The translations under genes were made by a program, and so were the position numbers. A stretch of 64,000 bases of DNA from Bacteroidales bacterium UBA1309. Its GTDB lineage: Bacteria; Bacteroidota; Bacteroidia; Bacteroidales; Dysgonomonadaceae. The notes under the pieces were generated by a model. That model searched no databases, was not told the origin of the DNA, and was given only the letters and a program-made list of their open reading frames with translations. The first letter of the stretch is position 1. Every line of letters begins with the position of its first letter. Location of the stretch: contig DBTT01000004.1 in assembly GCA_002307185.1 (NCBI GenBank), forward strand, positions 161,994-225,993. The letters run 5' to 3'. This document shows positions 26,662 through 34,708 of this stretch, piece by piece.

Positions 26662-26934
26662 CTAATATGGGTCAGAAGGACATTTTTCCGGCTTACAAGC
26701 AGCACGACCATCAGGACATGCAACGCCTGACTCCATCCATGTATTATCACCTATAGTTATCTTACAATAGATTGTGGTTGGTGTAAATAGATCGTTAGAA
26801 GACTCGGAAGCCAAAGCCTCTATGCTATTCATACTAAGCAAGGACAAATTGTTACTCTTACTTATGTTCAAGTTAAACGCTACGGCCAACGCCACTGCTG
26901 CAAAGGCGATTCCGCCAAAAATTTTCTTTTTCAT
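26662..26934 (-). CDS. NVEALA-family secreted peptide
   Basis: 90 residues. It has the family layout: MKKKIFGGIA, a hydrophobic stretch to about residue 22, a polar spacer, then SMNSIEALASE in the place of the NVEALA motif (residues 35-44). The remaining 48 residues have four cysteines at 57, 73, 80 and 85, enough for two disulfides. The A40-L41-A42 triplet is a possible signal peptidase I site, cleaving before S43. Family function is unknown. It is the first gene of a run with propeller lipoprotein, thioredoxin-like protein and signal peptidase I. No good TAnnTTTG box was seen upstream on its strand. Confidence 0.88.
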   Translation of the reverse strand: MKKKIFGGIAFAAVALAVAFNLNISKSNNLSLLSMNSIEALASESSNDLFTPTTIYCKITIGDNTWMESGVACPDGRAACKPEKCPSDPY

Positions 26935-27187
26935 AACAATTAAAAATTAGAATTTTAATAAAATAAAATTTGTTTAGCTGTCTTTATCCTTTCAACAGCC
27001 CGAAATCACGCAGATTTCAAAATCGAATGTTTACCTTTGCAGCCTCCTTTCTTTTTAGTGGGGAGAAACCGGGGCGGGATGCGTTGTCCTTGTCTTTCCA
27101 GGGAAAGGCAACTTTCCGCCCTTTGTTCTCCAAATTGTTTTTCAGAATTCACTATTTTTTCTCATTTACCGTTTTTTCTTTGAAATC

Positions 27188-29383
27188 CTACCACCACACC
27201 TGCTTTCCCCCCTCGTAGGTGAAAATACGCTCTTCTTTTCCTTTGGTCAGATTTCGTAACAAGAACAAAGCGTTGGATGGGACATTCTTATAGCTAAGGC
27301 GGTATGTCTTGTTCGAGGCAGTTTGCCGCCCCAGTGAGACCCATTTTTTGTTCCAGAAGAACAGCTCGTAGAGCTGGCCGGGCATCACCCCGTTGTCGTC
27401 GTTCCTGGGCAAGAACGCAACTTTATTTATGCGTTTGGGGTTGCTAAATTCCATGCCCACCCATGAATATTCCATGCTGTATCGGCAAAAAAATGTCAAT
27501 GGATCACCGTCGAAAGCATTCACGTAGCATGTGTCAGGCAAATGTCTCTGGCTCTTTCCCTCGGATTTCTCCGTTGTTTGCTTGGGTTGTGGCCCGTATT
27601 TCCCGGTGATGCCTTTTGGATATGCGGGTTCTGTTGCAAACTGCAGTTTTGATATCCAGCTTGTTTTTAACTGAAAATTACTGTTCTGTTGGGCTTTCAG
27701 TTTCCTGATATAATACGGGACGAGCAGTGTCGAGTCAAATTTTTCCATGTATCCCCCGATCACTTTTCCCACTAGCTTGGCATCATCTCCGGCTTCATAA
27801 AACTCCAGTTCGGCAAGATTGCAGGTGACCCGCCTGGGCGACAAATACCTGTAATACTTGTATGCCCGGGCTGGCTTTATTGTCACAAGCTCGTAGCAGG
27901 CCTGCGGCATTTCCGTGATCTGATACAAATCGACAGGATGGATAAAGCTTGAGTCGTCCGCAGCTTGCAGCCTGACGCCTATCATTTTCCGGCAGGTGCC
28001 TTCCATCAGGCTGGTTTGGTATTTACGGTTCAAAACAAGTGTCCGGGTATTTTTGTAGTCGGGTCTTAGCTCGGTTATCTTTCCCACACTATCAATCTTC
28101 ACGGGGTATGCCGCCGGTTCAAACCGCTTTTGATGGTAATAACCGGGCAGGCAGACTATCCCTTTGTGTAAATCTTTGAAAATTGCACTTTTGTTGACTA
28201 GTTTTGCCCAGGCTACTGGTATCCAGTCCTTATTGTCAAACACGGCAAGGTAAGCAAACCGGTTTTTTCCGGGGGCATCTTGGTCGAAACGAACGGGTAC
28301 GTCCACCGTGCTGTAATATTCTGCCGTCACGTCCTTCATGCAAGGCGAAGCCAGTGTGTGAGGAACCTTTTCTGAACCGCAGATGCAGGCCAAACTACCT
28401 TGTTGCTTCGCATAGGTTTGCCGATATACTTTTGGCGCAATCCTGTCCGGGATGTTTTGGATGTGCATCCCCAGCTTGCAGTTGTCCTTTATCCCGAAAT
28501 CAAGCGGCTTCCTGTCTTCCGTTATCAGGGCGTTCCATTCATGCCCCAAGCTCCTGTTGGCCCATTGCGGCGTGTGGTCGAGTGCTACCGGAATGCCAAT
28601 GCAGCGTGCCGCAAACAATATCCTCGATGAATAATCCTTGCAGGTTGCTATCTTTGCTGTCAATAACATGCGGATGTTATAGTCGGGTACATCACGCGGC
28701 AAGTAATGCAAGTATCCGTTCTCCAGCCCTTTTAGGGCATCGCATATATCCGCCGCAGTGATGGAATCCTTGGGCTTCTTTATTGAAGCCAATATGCCGG
28801 GTATGTATTCCCTGCCGAACATCTCCCGCCAGTTGTCCAACGGCTCGGAGTTTACCCTGTAGGGCAAAATGTATTCGCAAAATTCATCGAAATTCAAATG
28901 CCTGGCATAAGGCTTCCTCCATTTTACGAAGGCCGAATCTATGTTTTTTATCAAAAAATCTGATTTTATTATATGTAAATCAGACCGATATCGAACACCG
29001 GATAGATCGAACTGTTTATAAATACTATCAAACCCGCCCTTCAGTTTATCCCGATCCGTTTCTATTTTATATAATTCTTCCAATTCCTCCTGCATTTTCA
29101 CCCAGGCCTTACTTTCCCACGAACAATGCGCATCCATGTTCCTTATTAAGAAGATGGCTGCCCTGATTTTCAGCGAGTCGTGCTCATGAATGGAATAATG
29201 CCTGATAACCTTTTTCAGCTCGGATTGGTTGCTTCCCGCCTTCTCGAATAGGGGATCAAGCGATTTGGGATAACTTGCAAAATCGTGCATCGAGACAAGG
29301 AGGACCAATAACAAAGCAAACAGTGCTATTCCGTATTTGATAAGGTTTTTCAGATTGGATCGATTCTGGTTATGCTTTTTCAT
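27188..29383 (-). CDS. Transglutaminase-like protein with discoidin-type C-terminal domains
   Basis: About 731 residues from ATG 29383 (MKKHNQNRS); an ATG at 29392 adds three residues. One N-terminal membrane helix (about 20-36) marks export. The transglutaminase-core triad can be read as C251 (TCKDYSSRIL), H284 (GHEWNALI) and D298 (PLDFG), as in peptide-cleaving or cross-linking transglutaminase-like enzymes. The C-terminal part has two segments like F5/8 type C (discoidin) folds: ARAYKYYRYLSPRR with LAELEFYE, and DGDPLTFFCR with GMEFSNPKRINKVAFLPRND. It probably acts on peptides or glycoproteins in the periplasm or at the surface. It lies 253 bp upstream of the NVEALA operon in the same orientation, with a broken paralogue just before it. 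Confidence 0.82.
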   Translation of the reverse strand: MKKHNQNRSNLKNLIKYGIALFALLLVLLVSMHDFASYPKSLDPLFEKAGSNQSELKKVIRHYSIHEHDSLKIRAAIFLIRNMDAHCSWESKAWVKMQEELEELYKIETDRDKLKGGFDSIYKQFDLSGVRYRSDLHIIKSDFLIKNIDSAFVKWRKPYARHLNFDEFCEYILPYRVNSEPLDNWREMFGREYIPGILASIKKPKDSITAADICDALKGLENGYLHYLPRDVPDYNIRMLLTAKIATCKDYSSRILFAARCIGIPVALDHTPQWANRSLGHEWNALITEDRKPLDFGIKDNCKLGMHIQNIPDRIAPKVYRQTYAKQQGSLACICGSEKVPHTLASPCMKDVTAEYYSTVDVPVRFDQDAPGKNRFAYLAVFDNKDWIPVAWAKLVNKSAIFKDLHKGIVCLPGYYHQKRFEPAAYPVKIDSVGKITELRPDYKNTRTLVLNRKYQTSLMEGTCRKMIGVRLQAADDSSFIHPVDLYQITEMPQACYELVTIKPARAYKYYRYLSPRRVTCNLAELEFYEAGDDAKLVGKVIGGYMEKFDSTLLVPYYIRKLKAQQNSNFQLKTSWISKLQFATEPAYPKGITGKYGPQPKQTTEKSEGKSQRHLPDTCYVNAFDGDPLTFFCRYSMEYSWVGMEFSNPKRINKVAFLPRNDDNGVMPGQLYELFFWNKKWVSLGRQTASNKTYRLSYKNVPSNALFLLRNLTKGKEERIFTYEGGKQVWW

Positions 29384-29384
29384 G

Positions 29385-29605
29385 GTCCACATATATATAA
29401 GTGTCTGTTTCGTCCAGTATCTTCAAATATTGTTTCCAAAACCTTGGTTCTTCTCCCGAATCAGTAGCGGTGGCAGGGCATATCCCGATCAGGAAAGCAG
29501 CCGCCTTGTACTTTGGAGAGTCACAGCGTCAGAGGCATAATGGGCAAGCACCTTCTGTAGCCCGGTGCGGTTCTCGCCGGCTAACTTCAAGGCCACTCCA
29601 AATAT
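29385..29605 (-). pseudogene. Remnant of a second transglutaminase-like gene (N-terminal part)
   Basis: In the 656-bp gap before the AraC gene, the minus strand keeps two pieces in different frames: ALKLAGENRTGLQKVLAHY, and SPKYKAAAFLI followed by FWKQYLKILDETDTYIYVD. They line up by eye with residues about 48-85 of the intact neighbour (EKAGSNQSELKKVIRHY and LKIRAAIFLIRNM). A frameshift separates the pieces and the frame is lost 3' at the start of the intact gene. This points to tandem duplication and then decay. The rest of the gap, 29606-30040, is A/T-rich with nothing recognisable. Confidence 0.6.
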
Positions 29606-30067
29606 TAGCCTGCATTGTACAGGATACCTGCCAAATCAATGGATATGGAGAAAGTTTTATCATGGTCAATAGTTGGTTAAGTGCACAGTTGGAATAAGGT
29701 TACTCCGTGCCTTGAATAGTCGTCCCGCTTAGTATTAACTCATCAGGAATCACGGATACCGCAAATGTAATTAACATTTCCCAAAAATTCAACATGTGTG
29801 AAAGCTTGCATTTTTTTATAAACAATTAATAAAAAGCGGCAGCATCCTCGTTTAAAGGAAGATACACCAGAATACATCTTTTTCGAAATTTATGGATGAA
29901 ACAAATAGAAATTTATTTGAAGGATATCTAAACGTTTTTTTTAATAAAATATCAAATTATCAAACTATGATATGCCTTGTTCTCTTGGGGATATGAGAGA
30001 AATGGATGGACAATTATCCAAATGAAAAGAAATCCTTGTCGGAAGTAGTTGATTTGCAATAATTCTC

Positions 30068-30075
30068 TATCTTTG
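30068..30075 (+). promoter_or_regulatory. -7 promoter box for the AraC-type regulator
   Basis: TATCTTTG matches TAnnTTTG. It lies 25 bp upstream of the ATG at 30100 and downstream of the longer in-frame ATG at 30049, so it decides the start. No TTTG at the expected -33 position. Confidence 0.5.
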
Positions 30076-30099
30076 ATTTATTTAATTTTGTATCTAGCG

Positions 30100-31002
30100 A
30101 TGGAATATACGGAATCGATTCTTCAATACTATAAAACAACGCACAAGGAAATCCCCGGCGAATTGCTGCAAGGGCAGGGTTTGGTGCGCCATTTCAATAT
30201 TTTCAAGCGGAACAATTGCATGGCGACACAGCCTTTCGTGAGGCGCGACTATTACAAAATTTGCCTGATTAGCGGGAAGGCTGTTTTATACACCGAAAGT
30301 GGAGAAGTAGTTATTGACCAACCTTATATCTCTTTTTCGAATCCCGACAACAAATTTGGCTGGAAGCCCATTTCCGAATATCCGGGCGGCTATGCTTGCC
30401 TTTTTAATGAAGAGTATCTTTCGGCTGGTTTAAAAATGGCGTTGAAGAAAATGTATGGCCTGTTTGAGAGTGCAGTCTATCCTCTCATCCTGCTCAACGA
30501 GCAAGAATACGAAATGTTTCAGGACTACTTCGAAAAGATCCATAACGCTTACGGAAGTGATTTTGAATACAAGGACGAAGTGGTGCACAACCTGCTCCAG
30601 TTGATTATTTACGAAGGGATAAAAGTGCTGGAATCGCATTGTCCGGAATTGAGAAAAGAAAATCCGAAGAACGATGTGGTGCGGCGGTTTTTTGAATTGC
30701 TCGACCGCCAATTTCCTGTTGATTCGCCCAAGAATAGCATTCAGATGAAAAGCCCGGCGGATTTTGCAAACGAGCTTCGTGTGCATGTCAATCACCTGAA
30801 CCATTGCCTGAAACTGCATGCCGGACAATCTACCTCGCGGCTCATCGCCGAGCGTATCCTCCAAGAAGCCGTCGAATTGCTGAAAAATACCGATTGGAGC
30901 ATTACCGAAATAGGGGATAGTTTGGGATTTGAATATACCCAGCATTTCAACGCCTTTATCAAGAGACATACCGGGCAAAGCCCCAAATATTTGCGTAGCT
31001 GA
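30100..31002 (+). CDS. AraC-family transcriptional regulator
   Basis: About 300 residues from ATG 30100 (MEYTESILQYY). An in-frame ATG at 30049 exists but lies before the promoter box. The N-terminal half is a cupin-like sensing domain (GKAVLYTESGEVVIDQPYISFSNPD). The C-terminal 100 residues are the AraC double helix-turn-helix (ELRVHVNHLNHCLKLHAGQS; SITEIGDSLGFEYTQHFNAF; IKRHTGQSPKYLR). The next gene, 98 bp on in the same direction, is an MFS exporter, the usual partner in Bacteroidales, so it probably controls that gene. Ligand unknown. Confidence 0.92.
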   Translation: MEYTESILQYYKTTHKEIPGELLQGQGLVRHFNIFKRNNCMATQPFVRRDYYKICLISGKAVLYTESGEVVIDQPYISFSNPDNKFGWKPISEYPGGYACLFNEEYLSAGLKMALKKMYGLFESAVYPLILLNEQEYEMFQDYFEKIHNAYGSDFEYKDEVVHNLLQLIIYEGIKVLESHCPELRKENPKNDVVRRFFELLDRQFPVDSPKNSIQMKSPADFANELRVHVNHLNHCLKLHAGQSTSRLIAERILQEAVELLKNTDWSITEIGDSLGFEYTQHFNAFIKRHTGQSPKYLRS

Positions 31003-31070
31003 CAACACATGTATTTGATTTATATAAAAATCACTTTGATTGATGTATGTGCCCTGTCGCCGTTTCGCCT

Positions 31071-31078
31071 TAATTTTG
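31071..31078 (+). promoter_or_regulatory. -7 promoter box for the MFS exporter
   Basis: TAATTTTG matches TAnnTTTG, 23 bp before the exporter ATG at 31101. The -33 element is not clear, as expected for a promoter that needs an activator such as the AraC protein encoded next door (inference). Confidence 0.5.
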
Positions 31079-31100
31079 CCTCCTCAAACACGAGTAGAAT

Positions 31101-32303
31101 ATGAAGCAATTGAAAAAAGAAAACGAATGGACGGCCACGGTGTTGGCATTCGTATTAATTCCGCTATCTGGCTTGGCGGTAGATGTGTATCTCCCCTCTT
31201 TCCCGAGCATGGTTACCGACTTGGGGACAACCAGCGACAACATCAAGCTGACGATGACCGCTTTCCTTATCAGTTACGGCACTTCCCAATTGTTTGTTGG
31301 GAGCATTTTGGATAGTTTTGGGCGTTACAGGCTCACTATTTATTCCTTGTTGGCCTTCATCCTCTCCAATGTTGGCATTCTGCTAAGCGACAGCATAGCA
31401 TTTATTATCTTTCTCCGGTTTATCCAAGGTATTGCCATCGGTTTTATCGTGACTGCGAAGCGGGCATTTTTTATCGACGTATATGAAGGAGACAAACGGA
31501 AGCACTATACCAGCCTGATAACCATTGTGTGGGCATCGGCACCAATCCTGGCTCCTTTTATCGGGGGTTATTTGCAAACTTATTTTGGCTGGCGGGCAAA
31601 TTTTTACTTGTTGGCAATCTATGGGCTGGTGATGCTGCTGCTTGAACTCAGATACAGTGGCGAGACCATCAAGAAACCCCAACCGTATAATTTTCAGGCC
31701 ATCCGCTCCACGTATGCCCAGTTGTGGCGGGCAAGGGATTATGCTATCGGCGTTTTGGTTCTCGGCCTGAGTTATGGCATGGTGCTGGTGTTTGGGATGA
31801 GCATGCCGTTTATCATCGAACATAGCTTTCATCTTTCCCCTGTTTTTACGGGTTATGCCGCTTTGTGTTCTGGAGTTTCCATCCTTTTGGGCGGTATGTT
31901 GGCGAAACGCCTTATCAACAAGCCTTTTTTCCAGAAACTCACCACAGCCGTCACCTTGCAGCTCGTGATCGCGTTGATGATGTATTTCGTGGGAATGCTA
32001 CATTTCAACTCGATGTTGTCCATCATGTTGTTTGTCGTACTGCTACACCTGCTGGAGGGATTCACCTATAACATTTATTTCACCTACTGCATTACCCGTT
32101 TTCCAGCTTTTGCAGGTACAGCCGGAGGGGTGACCAGCGGCGGCTCTTACATTGTTTTCTCGGTTGCTGGGTATTTGTTGGCGAGCATCCTGGATATCCA
32201 TGACCAACAAACTTTGGCTCTGTCCTACCTGTTTTTTGTTGTGGCCATCATTCTGGCCTTGCAACCGGTCAAAGGGCTTTTGAAGAGCATCTCCAGGGCT
32301 TGA
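31101..32303 (+). CDS. MFS drug exporter, Bcr/CflA type
   Basis: 400 residues with twelve predicted membrane helices. The second helix region reads LAVDVYLPSFPSM, characteristic of Bcr/CflA drug:proton antiporters, and the loop 2-3 motif is GSILDSFGRYRL. Helix 4-5 has FIQGIAIGFIVTAKRAFFIDV and APFIGGYL, the antiporter motif C. It exports small hydrophobic compounds through the inner membrane. It follows the AraC regulator and ends at a hairpin at 32318-32358. Confidence 0.92.
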   Translation: MKQLKKENEWTATVLAFVLIPLSGLAVDVYLPSFPSMVTDLGTTSDNIKLTMTAFLISYGTSQLFVGSILDSFGRYRLTIYSLLAFILSNVGILLSDSIAFIIFLRFIQGIAIGFIVTAKRAFFIDVYEGDKRKHYTSLITIVWASAPILAPFIGGYLQTYFGWRANFYLLAIYGLVMLLLELRYSGETIKKPQPYNFQAIRSTYAQLWRARDYAIGVLVLGLSYGMVLVFGMSMPFIIEHSFHLSPVFTGYAALCSGVSILLGGMLAKRLINKPFFQKLTTAVTLQLVIALMMYFVGMLHFNSMLSIMLFVVLLHLLEGFTYNIYFTYCITRFPAFAGTAGGVTSGGSYIVFSVAGYLLASILDIHDQQTLALSYLFFVVAIILALQPVKGLLKSISRA

Positions 32304-32317
32304 TTCTTTTTCTATAT

Positions 32318-32358
32318 AAACGGCAGAAGCGGCTTCAAAAGAGCTGTTTCTGTCGTTT
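32318..32358 (+). terminator. Likely terminator after the MFS exporter
   Basis: AAACGGCAGAAGC (32318-32330) pairs, with two mismatches, with GCTGTTTCTGTCGTTT (32343-32358), which ends in TTTT. It lies 15 bp after the stop codon. Confidence 0.65.
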
Positions 32359-32404
32359 TAAGAGCTGTGTTTTCAAAGCAGATTTGCAAATATGCAGCTG
32401 TTGC

Positions 32405-32840
32405 TTAGATGCCAAGCATCACTCCAATCGTGTAAGTTTTCAAATTGGGACCTTCGTTCTTATTGAACATTGAAAAAGGAGAATAATATCCGTAGATGGA
32501 CAAATCGCCGATGCCCACTTGCAAGCGGAGTTTTAAATCGACCGGACGGATGTTGAGGTCACGACCCATCACAAATGCTTTGTTGTCAACATTTACCGAA
32601 TATTCCACTTTCGATTTTGAATAATATTTGAAGAAGGCAACTGGCCCGCCCGAAATATGGAAATGATATGCCTGATATTCGAGCAACAAGGGAAGCGTGA
32701 GGTGTAGAATGTGAGGTTACTACCTTGCGACAGCACATCCGACGAGAGCTGCACCAGCACGGCACCTTCTTGTTTGCCAAGTTGTATTTTATCACTATTG
32801 CATCTTCGGTAAATTTGTTCTGGTCGTACAAGGCTTTGGT
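32405..32840 (-). pseudogene. Broken outer-membrane beta-barrel gene (C-terminal part)
   Basis: The minus strand reads as a barrel protein split over three frames: YDQNKFTEDAIVIKYNLANKK to about 32770, then GAVLVQLSSDVLSQGSNLTF, then LLLEYQAYHFHISGGPVAFF through LGIGDLSIYGYYSP-like strands to the C-terminal YTIGVMLGI and stop at 32405. Two frameshifts (near 32770 and 32690) break it. Alternating hydrophobic residues and the aromatic-rich end fit an outer-membrane barrel; no family can be named. The 5' part, to about 33000, is no longer readable. Confidence 0.6.
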
Positions 32841-33096
32841 TTCTTCTGCATAAGTAGGCCTTGTTGCCGTGTGTGGGGTACTCCCTCATTATTCCACCAT
32901 GCAATAGCGCAATGGAATTTTGTAGCCATCCAGTATTTGGGGTAGGTGAAACAGTGGTATAAAAACAGAAAGAATATATCAAATGAAAAGCAATACCACC
33001 CATAGGGAGGCTTGCTGACCATTCTCTTCAAAAGATTCGGATTGGTTCTATTAGCATTAAAAAATGCAAATCATTCCGTACCCTTAAAATTCGCAT

Positions 33097-33104
33097 TACC
33101 TTTG
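33097..33104 (+). promoter_or_regulatory. -7 promoter box for ilvA
   Basis: TACCTTTG matches TAnnTTTG, 58 bp before the ATG of threonine dehydratase. The expected -33 position has ATTC rather than TTTG, so the match is partial. Confidence 0.5.
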
Positions 33105-33162
33105 CATTTGTTCTTGTATTAAAGTATTTTTTCGAACCATTTTCAAGCAAATTAAAACGATA

Positions 33163-34419
33163 ATGTCCCAAACATATTTTCCGTCACTTCAAGATGTCAA
33201 TAAAGCGAAGCTTACCCTCAATGAGATCTTAACGAGCACCCCTTTGTCAGATAATTTGAACCTTTCCGATCAATTCGGTGCAAAAATCATGCTCAAGCGG
33301 GAAGACCTCCAGATTGTCCGCTCCTACAAGATTCGTGGAGCTTACAACAAGATCAAAAGTCTTTCGCAGGAGCAGAGGGACAAAGGTATTGTGTGTGCCA
33401 GCGCGGGAAACCATGCGCAGGGCGTTGCTTATTCTTGCCAGAGATTGGGCATCTATGGCAAAATCTATATGCCGGTGACCACTCCTCGCCAAAAAATCAA
33501 GCAAGTGCAAATGTTTGGCAAGAATTATATCGAAACCGTGTTGTTTGGGGATACCTACGATGCAGCAAGTGCGGAAGCCAAAAAAGACTGCGAAGAAAAT
33601 CACAAGACTTTTATCCATCCGTTCGATGACCCGCTGATTATCGAAGGCCAGGCCACCGTTGCTTTGGAAATTATCCAACAAGCCTCTTGCCCCATCGATT
33701 ATGTGTTTGTCCCCATTGGAGGTGGTGGTTTGATATCGGGGGTTGGCAGTTATTTCCAGCAATTGAGTCCTAACACCAAAATCATCGGTGTGGAGCCTGC
33801 CGGTGCGCCTTCGATGAAGACTTCTTTGGAAGCTGGGCACGTGGTTGATCTTGATGAGATAAATAAATTTGTAGATGGGGCTGCCGTCAAAAGGGTGGGA
33901 GACCTTCCTTTCGAAGTGTCCAAGCAGGTGGTTGACGACATTGTGCTGGTGCCGGAAGGACATGTTTGCACGAAGATTCTCGATTTGTACAACCAGGATG
34001 CCATTGTGGTGGAACCTGCAGGCGCATTGTCCATTGCTGCATTGGACTATTATGCCGACAAGATCAAGGGCAAAAATGTGGTGTGTATCGTATCTGGGAG
34101 TAACAACGACATTACCCGCACCGAGGAAATCAAAGAGCGGTCGTTGCTTTTTGAAGGATTGAAACACTATTTTATCATCCGTTTTCCCAACCGTCCCGGT
34201 GCTTTGCGCGACTTTGTCCAGTTGGTGCTTGGCCCTCGTGACGACATCACCCATTTCGAATACAGCAAGAAAACGAGCCGGGAGACTGGCCCCGCCTTTG
34301 TAGGAATTGAACTCGCCGACAAGCACGATTTTGACGCCTTGGTGGAACGGATGGTGGAAAACGGCTTTTTGTATGAATATGTGAATGAAAAGCCGAATCT
34401 TTTCCAATACCTGATTTGA
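33163..34419 (+). CDS. ilvA: Threonine dehydratase (threonine ammonia-lyase)
   Basis: 418 residues. PLP-dependent deamination of threonine to 2-oxobutanoate, first step towards isoleucine. The PLP lysine is K56 in RSYKIRGAYN, and the phosphate-binding loop is PIGGGGLISG. SAGNHAQGVA and IEGQATVALEI are family blocks. A single C-terminal ACT-like domain (LKHYFIIRFPNRPGALRDF) suggests allosteric control. Domain layout is that of the shorter IlvA form. It has its own promoter and stands alone; no other isoleucine genes are nearby. A 400-residue open frame on the opposite strand is a shadow of this gene. Confidence 0.94.
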   Translation: MSQTYFPSLQDVNKAKLTLNEILTSTPLSDNLNLSDQFGAKIMLKREDLQIVRSYKIRGAYNKIKSLSQEQRDKGIVCASAGNHAQGVAYSCQRLGIYGKIYMPVTTPRQKIKQVQMFGKNYIETVLFGDTYDAASAEAKKDCEENHKTFIHPFDDPLIIEGQATVALEIIQQASCPIDYVFVPIGGGGLISGVGSYFQQLSPNTKIIGVEPAGAPSMKTSLEAGHVVDLDEINKFVDGAAVKRVGDLPFEVSKQVVDDIVLVPEGHVCTKILDLYNQDAIVVEPAGALSIAALDYYADKIKGKNVVCIVSGSNNDITRTEEIKERSLLFEGLKHYFIIRFPNRPGALRDFVQLVLGPRDDITHFEYSKKTSRETGPAFVGIELADKHDFDALVERMVENGFLYEYVNEKPNLFQYLI

Positions 34420-34644
34420 TAAACATTCTGAATCCAAATAATGAAAAGGCGGTCTCAAAAGAACGCTAATTTAACTCCGCTGACCGTTGGTTCGCAAATT
34501 TCACGATGAATATTTTTTCGATTTTACAACTTTCTCGTTTTCAAAAAATACAAATTAGGGCAATTGGTATAATCTGTAAAAACTGCTCTCAAAAATTCTT
34601 ATAAGGCATTTCTTAAAATATGCTAGCGGGGATGTTATAAACAT

Positions 34645-34683
34645 AAATCTTCCCAAGTCACAACAATGGCTTTTGGAAGATTT
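34645..34683 (-). terminator. Hairpin after the C25-like peptidase gene
   Basis: AAATCTTCC (34645-34653) pairs with GGAAGATTT (34675-34683); on the minus strand it follows the stop at 34709 by 26 bp. The rest of the 289-bp gap to ilvA shows nothing recognisable. Confidence 0.6.
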
Positions 34684-34708
34684 ATGATACAAAGATTGCG
34701 TCCGAAAT

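Noticed and set aside
26970..27218. 82-codon plus-strand frame and a TACCTTTG box between the transglutaminase gene and the NVEALA operon
   Set aside because: The -33 element is missing, the frame has no motif and ends inside the opposite gene; taken as chance.
33247..34458. 400-codon open frame on the minus strand across ilvA
   Set aside because: It mirrors ilvA codon for codon in the opposite frame, has no recognisable protein motif, and ilvA has clear active-site motifs.
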